From the NCBI GenBank assembly GCA_033725935.1, contig MU867104.1, positions 62,001 through 126,000 on the forward strand: a stretch of DNA of 64,000 nt. The letters run 5' to 3'. Shown here piece after piece: positions 58,822 to 64,000 of this stretch (positions within the stretch are counted from its first letter, which is position 1; each line of letters starts with the position of its first letter). Source of the stretch: Cladorrhinum sp. PSN259. Its lineage: Eukaryota; Ascomycota; Sordariomycetes; Sordariales; Podosporaceae. Made by a program: the position numbers and the translations under genes. The notes beneath the pieces were generated by a model. The model was not told where the DNA came from, did not search any database, and worked only from the letters and a program-made list of their open reading frames with translations.

Positions 58822-60435
58822 ATGTACGCCAAGTTCGCTACCCTCGCCGCCCTCGTGGCCGGCGCCACTGCCCAGCAGGTGTGCAGTCTCACCACCGAGA
58901 CTCACCCTCCCCTCACCTGGCAGAGGTGCTCTGCTGGTGGCACTTGCACCAACGTGGCTGGTTCCGTCACTCTTGACTCCAACTGGCGCTGGACCCACTC
59001 CACGAGTAGTGCTACCAACTGCTACTCCGGCAACGAGTGGGATACCTCCATCTGCTCCACCGGCAAGACCTGCGCTTCTCAGTGCTGCATTGATGGCGCT
59101 GATTACACTTCTACCTATGGTATCACCACCAGCGGCAACTCCCTGAACCTCAAGTTCGTCACCAAGGGCCAGTACTCCACCAACATCGGTTCGCGTACCT
59201 ACCTCATGGAGTCCGCCACCAAGTACCAGGGCTTCAAGCTCCTCGGCAACGAGTTCACCTTCGACGTCGATGTCTCCAACATTGGCTGCGGTCTGAACGG
59301 TGCCCTCTACTTCGTCTCCATGGACCTCGACGGTGGTCTTGCCAAGTACTCCGGCAACAAGGCCGGTGCCAAGTACGGTACCGGTTACTGCGATGCTCAG
59401 TGCCCCCGCGACATCAAGTTCATCAACGGCGAGGCCAACGTTGAAGGGTGGAACCCCTCCGACAGCGACTCCAACGGCGGCTCTGGTCGCTATGGTACTT
59501 GCTGCTCTGAGATGGATATCTGGGAGGCCAACAACATGGCTACTGCCTTCACTCCTCACCCCTGCACTGATATCGGCCAGACCCGCTGCGAGGGCGATGG
59601 TTGCGGTGGCACCTACAGCAGCGACCGCTACGCCGGTGTCTGCGATCCCGATGGATGCGACTTCAACGCTTACCGCATGGGCAACAAGGAGTTTTACGGC
59701 AAGGGCAAGACCGTCGACACCACCAAGAAGCTGACCGTCGTCACCCAGTTCCTCAAGAACTCGGCCGGCGAGCTCTCCGAGATCAAGCGCTTCTACGCCC
59801 AGAACGGCGTCATCATCCCCAACTCCGTCTCCTCCATCCCCGGCCTCCCCAACCAGAACTCCATCACCGATGCTTGGTGCGACACCCAAAAGTCCGTCTT
59901 TGGCGACCTCGATGACCACAAGCGCAAGGGTGGTCTCCCCCAGATGGGCCGTGCCCTCGCGCAGGACATGGTCCTCGTCATGTCCATCTGGGACGACCAT
60001 GCGGTCAACATGCTCTGGCTCGACTCCACCTTCCCCGTCGATGCCGCTCCCGGCACCCTCGGCGCTGAGCGTGGTGCCTGCTCCACCGACTCCGGTGTCC
60101 CCGCCGACATCGAGGCCTCGGTCCCCAACTCCAACGTTGTCTTCTCCAACATCCGCTTCGGCCCCATCAACTCCACCGTTCCCGGCCTTGCCAACGGCGG
60201 TGGCTCCCAACCTCCCGTCTCTTCCGCCCCTGGCGGCACCACCACTCGTGCTACCACCAGCACTCGTGCTTCCACCACCTCCACCCGCACTTCTGCTGCC
60301 ACCACCACCACTGCTGCTGTTGGTACCGTTGCCCGCTGGGGACAGTGCGGTGGCCAGGGCTACACCGGCCCCACCGTCTGCCAGTCTCCTTATACCTGCA
60401 CCGTCGCCAACCCCTACTACTCTCAGTGCCTGTAA
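58822..60435 (+). CDS. cbh1: GH7 cellobiohydrolase with CBM1
   Basis: Single exon, 537 residues, no intron. A signal peptide (MYAKFATLAALVAGATA, cleaved before QQVCSL) is followed by the GH7 domain to about residue 450. The retaining catalytic triad in CSEMDIWEAN is E230, D232 and E235 (213, 215 and 218 of the mature protein). The exo-loop segments (for example IGCGLNGALYFV, YGTGYCDAQCPRD) point to a cellobiohydrolase I that acts from the reducing end of cellulose. A Thr/Ser/Arg linker (TTTRATTSTRASTTSTRTS) leads to a C-terminal CBM1 (RWGQCGGQGYTGPTVCQ, ending YYSQCL) with four Cys. Codons are strongly biased to C or G in the third place, as in highly expressed fungal genes. It is secreted, and likely induced by cellulose and repressed by glucose. 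Confidence 0.97.
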   Translation: MYAKFATLAALVAGATAQQVCSLTTETHPPLTWQRCSAGGTCTNVAGSVTLDSNWRWTHSTSSATNCYSGNEWDTSICSTGKTCASQCCIDGADYTSTYGITTSGNSLNLKFVTKGQYSTNIGSRTYLMESATKYQGFKLLGNEFTFDVDVSNIGCGLNGALYFVSMDLDGGLAKYSGNKAGAKYGTGYCDAQCPRDIKFINGEANVEGWNPSDSDSNGGSGRYGTCCSEMDIWEANNMATAFTPHPCTDIGQTRCEGDGCGGTYSSDRYAGVCDPDGCDFNAYRMGNKEFYGKGKTVDTTKKLTVVTQFLKNSAGELSEIKRFYAQNGVIIPNSVSSIPGLPNQNSITDAWCDTQKSVFGDLDDHKRKGGLPQMGRALAQDMVLVMSIWDDHAVNMLWLDSTFPVDAAPGTLGAERGACSTDSGVPADIEASVPNSNVVFSNIRFGPINSTVPGLANGGGSQPPVSSAPGGTTTRATTSTRASTTSTRTSAATTTTAAVGTVARWGQCGGQGYTGPTVCQSPYTCTVANPYYSQCL

Positions 60436-61236
60436 GGGATTTCTTCGCCAGAAGAACATGAGAAGAATGATGTAATGATGGGAGCCGGGGAAGGAGGAGT
60501 ATTAGTTGTACATAGCATGCTTCACTCGCACCCAAAAACTTGTACATAGGTTCTTTGCATGGGAATGAGGGAGCACCAACTCAGTTTGCATATAGTTCTG
60601 TTTTTTATTTTTCTGTTTCGTTTTTCGATTCTAGGTATATATATTTGATGCATTGAGATTTTGAGTTCAAAAAAACTATTTGGTTCCCTTTGCGATTGTG
60701 AATATGTGAATGCAAATTTGAGGTTAATTACTTGTAAAAAGCCCATAAAGGGTGAAATGAATGGCTGTTATCTAACTTGGGAATTTTTTTTATCAGATGC
60801 AAAATTGAACTAAAACCAGAGAAAGTGTAATGAGAAGTAAAGAGAAAAAGATCCAGTAAAGATGTGAAAGAGCTTCACATTGGCATCATGGCGAATACCA
60901 AGCGGTAGGAACGATATCAATAGTTTTCGAGAAGTTCGCGGTCCAAATCAATGCAGTTGATGGCACCAAGGCATAGCAATTTTCAGCGGACATTTTTGTA
61001 TTAGACTAAGTTGTCCTTTACGATTCAATGCTTCTACATTTATCCGCATAGAGGAAGGGGAAGAAGAAAGAAAAAAGAAAAGGAAACGCCGAGTAAATCC
61101 TTATTAATCTCATTTTCAAAATTAGACACATTTATTGTCGGTCGTTGTCTGGACCAACCAACCCCCAATCTTCTTGCTCTAAGCCATATCATAGTCGTCC
61201 TCCAAATATACAAGCACCCCTTCAAGTTAAACTATC
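60436..61236. other. Convergent 3' spacer
   Basis: AT-rich 3' region between the convergent GH7 and O-methyltransferase genes. No gene is seen. Confidence 0.5.
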
Positions 61237-62859
61237 TTACTCTCCCTTCAACACAAGCTCAACAACAGCCTGCGGCGTAGCCTTATCCCTAAATACACCC
61301 TCGACCTTCAACCCAGCCTCCTCCGCAATCTTTTCAAACTGCTCCAGCGACCTCTCCTTCCCAGCAATGGAAAGCATCGAATAATCCTTAAAAGCAGCAT
61401 AAAGCGGCAATGGCCCGGCTGCCTCGGCGGGCGGATTAAGCTGCTCCGAGATCAACACCCGACTGATACCGGGCGTCATAGCCCTCGCAATCGTCTTGAG
61501 AATAACAGTCGCCACGGGATCCGAGTAATCCCTCAGGATGTGCCGAAGGTAATAAACCATCGCCCCCCTGACGGGAATCTCGGTCATGAAGTCCCCAGCA
61601 ACAAACTCCACGTTATGCCATAGTAATTCCGGGTTACTACTTTTGCGTCTTTCTTCTTCTTCTCCAGCTTTCCTCTTTCCCTCTTCAACTACACCCTGCA
61701 GATCCACCACTACACACCGGCCTTTTCTTAGCTGTGGAAACTCTTCCCTAAATCGCTTGAGAATATGTCCTTCCCCACCTCCCACATCGACCCATACCAC
61801 TCTCTCCTCCAAGTCTTCGGTCTCCATCCTTCTGAACAGCTGATTCATATCATACATTCCCGTGACTGGTACTCTCCGATGACTCGTAACAGACATGGCG
61901 TGCATGAATCCTTTCATCCTTGCTTCGTCCTTCGACAACATCTCAAAGTATCCTAGTTCCGGTTGCCCAGCCAAGAAGGAGGTAGGTACGTGAGACGGAC
62001 CCAAAGGTTCTTTGGTCCCGTAGGTATCAAAGTACGAAGGCAGAATGGTGCTGACCTCAATGATATTGGTGTACATAAGCCCGAACATGGCCGCCATAGG
62101 TTCTGCAGAGCGTAACAGAAGACTGGTAGGCGTATGACCTACACTGTTGGCCGAGAAGTGACGCAGGATGTGTGATGAGGTGAGCATGGAGGTTATTCGG
62201 CGGATGAGACCCTCCTCGGCCTCCAGCTTCTGAGAGAGATCGGAGTAGCTGATCCCGCCTTCAGGGGGAATCAAGTCGAAGGCTTTCCAATGAGAGAAAA
62301 CACGGATGGCGGAGACGGTGGACATACTGGCGAACAGACCCATGATGGTGTCTTGAGGGGGCCGGACTCTTGCAGCAAGCTCGAGGGCGGAGGTGGCCGT
62401 CTTGATTCGTGCTGCGTCATTATTGCCGAGAGAGAGCTTGTTAAGATTCGTGGTGATTTCAAGGGCAAATTGAAGGAGGCGGTTCTCGTTGCCGTCTGAT
62501 GCGGTGACCGGTGGCTTGATGTGTGATGGCTTCTCCTCGATTCCTGTGAGTGTGATTTTGTCGCATCGTGAGGTTCGTATGCCATTGGCAGGAAGAATCA
62601 CCTCCTTCCATGAGTGGCGGGTTTCTGTCTTTGCGAGTGCCATGTCTAAAATCTGATCACCCATCAATCCAGGACTTGATTCGGGCGACAAGGCAAAGGT
62701 TCTTTCGCCGAGTTCTCTGTTGGCGAGGAAGCTGTGGGCAGTTCCATGATCTACTCTAAAGGTCTCAGCGGCATCTTGGTACGACGGAATGCTCTTGCTC
62801 TGATTATGCCCTGAAGTCGGATCTGGAGCTAAAGCCGCGGAATTCAAGTAGGGAGCCAT
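61237..62859 (-). CDS. SAM-dependent O-methyltransferase (class II)
   Basis: Single exon, 540 residues, from the ATG at 62859 (MAPYLNSAALAPD). The C-terminal 370 residues match the plant-COMT-like fungal O-methyltransferases. A winged-helix dimerisation region (SALELAARVRPPQDTIM, LIRRITSML) is followed by the SAM-binding loop VWVDVGGGEGHIL, the acidic strand CVVVDLQGVV and the catalytic His in YYLRHILRDYSD, then the C-terminal FEKIAEEAGLKVEGVFR. The N-terminal 150 residues are longer than usual and have no domain; a shorter start at a later Met is possible. It is cytosolic. The substrate is unknown and there are no polyketide or peptide synthase neighbours. Confidence 0.85.
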   Translation of the reverse strand: MAPYLNSAALAPDPTSGHNQSKSIPSYQDAAETFRVDHGTAHSFLANRELGERTFALSPESSPGLMGDQILDMALAKTETRHSWKEVILPANGIRTSRCDKITLTGIEEKPSHIKPPVTASDGNENRLLQFALEITTNLNKLSLGNNDAARIKTATSALELAARVRPPQDTIMGLFASMSTVSAIRVFSHWKAFDLIPPEGGISYSDLSQKLEAEEGLIRRITSMLTSSHILRHFSANSVGHTPTSLLLRSAEPMAAMFGLMYTNIIEVSTILPSYFDTYGTKEPLGPSHVPTSFLAGQPELGYFEMLSKDEARMKGFMHAMSVTSHRRVPVTGMYDMNQLFRRMETEDLEERVVWVDVGGGEGHILKRFREEFPQLRKGRCVVVDLQGVVEEGKRKAGEEEERRKSSNPELLWHNVEFVAGDFMTEIPVRGAMVYYLRHILRDYSDPVATVILKTIARAMTPGISRVLISEQLNPPAEAAGPLPLYAAFKDYSMLSIAGKERSLEQFEKIAEEAGLKVEGVFRDKATPQAVVELVLKGE

Positions 62860-64000
62860 CACTCTTAAAGATGAACGAGATTAAAATTCAAAGTGTGCAA
62901 AATCGATCCGATTTCAAGTACCACGAGGCAAACAACTTGTAACGCAAGGCGGGGAGCCGAGGAAGAGCGGCATGACTTGCATGAAACTTGAAGCCCAAGA
63001 TAAACAGTGAAAACTCAGTAGACGGCTGTAAGTTGGATATAAAGCACTCGAAAATGTTGAATCCCTTTGTGGTCAGCTGTTTGTCATTCGATGCTCGCTG
63101 ATAACAACCTGCAAGCCAAAAATGCAACCGCGCTCAGACTCCACAAAATCTGCACGGGGGGAGCCAGCAGGCCGTGAGCGGAATGGGGAACCAAGAGGAG
63201 GCAAGGCGCCGTTGGGTGATTGACGTCCCGTCTCAAGCCCGGCCCTTTATCCGGGACCGAACTGACGGGTCGGACACGCAACGATCGAGTATATCCGAGT
63301 CTTTTGAAGCCCGAACGGCACCGCTGCCTATTTTTTATTTGTCAATCATTCAAGCCACTCACGGACTTCTTCTGCATGCCATATCCCCGAAGGCAGGTGA
63401 ATACGTATAATCCCTACAGTACAGTCGTATTTAAAGGATCAAAAGTTCTCTCAGGAAAAGTCCCTTCTTTCCAAAAGCAGTCAATGCGCCGAGCAATACT
63501 GTGATGCCTGCCTTTGAGCTTGCCTGGTACGTGCTGCCGAACCGAGGTCGATGTCGCCAGGTTACTTGCGCAAGGTCCCGTCCATCCACCTGCCGGCGGC
63601 CTTCAACAAGGACGATGGCCATCGGCAAGAACGACCACTTCGACACGATGCATGGAGACCATAGCTTGTCCGTGCGGGTTGCATGTTACAGCAACCAATT
63701 ATTCAGGCCCAAGCGCCAGACCACCACCGGTGCCGCCAAGTTAACTCCTCTCAGGTTTGCCGAGACTAGGCACGGACTAGATTGGAATGCAAGTCTCTGA
63801 ATCAACAGTTGATTGAACTCTATCTTGATCAGCAGCAACCAGTGATTGCTCTCGGAATGTGGTTTATGCTGTCGTATTCATGTATTTTGGCTCAGAAGAG
63901 TTGTGTTCAATGATGTGCCCAATACGTGAAAAGACATAGGCGACCTTGCGAGGCAACTCAACAAGACTACTTTGAAATATTCAAGAATCCGCCGCCATTC
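62860..64000. other. Upstream region to window end
   Basis: No supported gene. Frames at 63500-63800 are short and overlap on both strands. Confidence 0.4.

Noticed and set aside
58792..60459. 555-codon minus-strand open frame opposite the GH7 gene
   Set aside because: It mirrors the third-position GC bias of the GH7 gene on the other strand. Its Gly/Val/Asp-rich composition has no domain.
1..64000. CRISPR arrays, bacterial operons or riboswitches
   Set aside because: No regularly spaced repeats or bacterial gene order; the introns and gene families are fungal.

Overview
The window is nuclear DNA of a filamentous ascomycete. Protein genes carry short introns (49-73 nt) with GTRWGT-like donors, CTAAC/CTGAC branch points and TAG/CAG acceptors. 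It encodes typical Pezizomycotina families: HET, HeLo-like/NACHT, DUF3176, DUF6594, a GH7 cellobiohydrolase and an alternative oxidase. The GH7 and AOX sequences look most like those of Sordariomycetes, probably Sordariales; that placement is by eye. Several AT-rich stretches contain gene relics with C-to-T type stop codons, which suggests repeat-induced point mutation (RIP).

Layout. 0-3.3 kb: two decayed NB-ARC-type NLR relics, one with a kinesin-light-chain-like TPR. 4.7-7.5 kb: two minus-strand secreted-protein genes, one with a GC-AG intron. 7.6-13.6 kb: a gene graveyard with an unidentified relic, a possible GH2 scrap, a mitoferrin (MRS3/4) pseudogene and other broken reading frames. 12.8-16.4 kb: two diverged copies of an uncharacterised family, one intact and one probably broken. 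18.3-24.4 kb: HET gene, cytochrome P450, alternative oxidase. 25.0 kb: tRNA-Trp. 26.1 kb: GST-like gene.

27.2-33.4 kb: a head-to-head pair of HeLo-like/NACHT genes. One is complete; the other has a single in-frame TAG between the HeLo-like domain and the NACHT domain. 34.6-36.6 kb: a gene that appears to join two tandem retropepsin-like domains to three C2H2 zinc fingers. 37.3-38.3 kb: a DUF6594 membrane protein. 41-42 kb: an uncharacterised secretory/membrane protein. 43.5-48.3 kb: a 1586-residue acidic, coiled-coil-starting protein. 49.4-51.6 kb: a DUF3176 membrane protein. 55.9-56.9 kb: a small single-pass membrane protein. 58.8-60.4 kb: the GH7-CBM1 cellobiohydrolase. 61.2-62.9 kb: a class II O-methyltransferase.

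There is no obvious biosynthetic gene cluster. The theme of the window is fungal self/non-self recognition and innate-immunity-type genes (NB-ARC relics, HET, two NACHT genes) scattered among housekeeping and secreted-enzyme genes. The items I rate most novel are the tandem retropepsin plus zinc-finger gene and the divergent NACHT pair with one member interrupted by a single stop. All exon joins were made by hand from splice consensus and reading-frame continuity.
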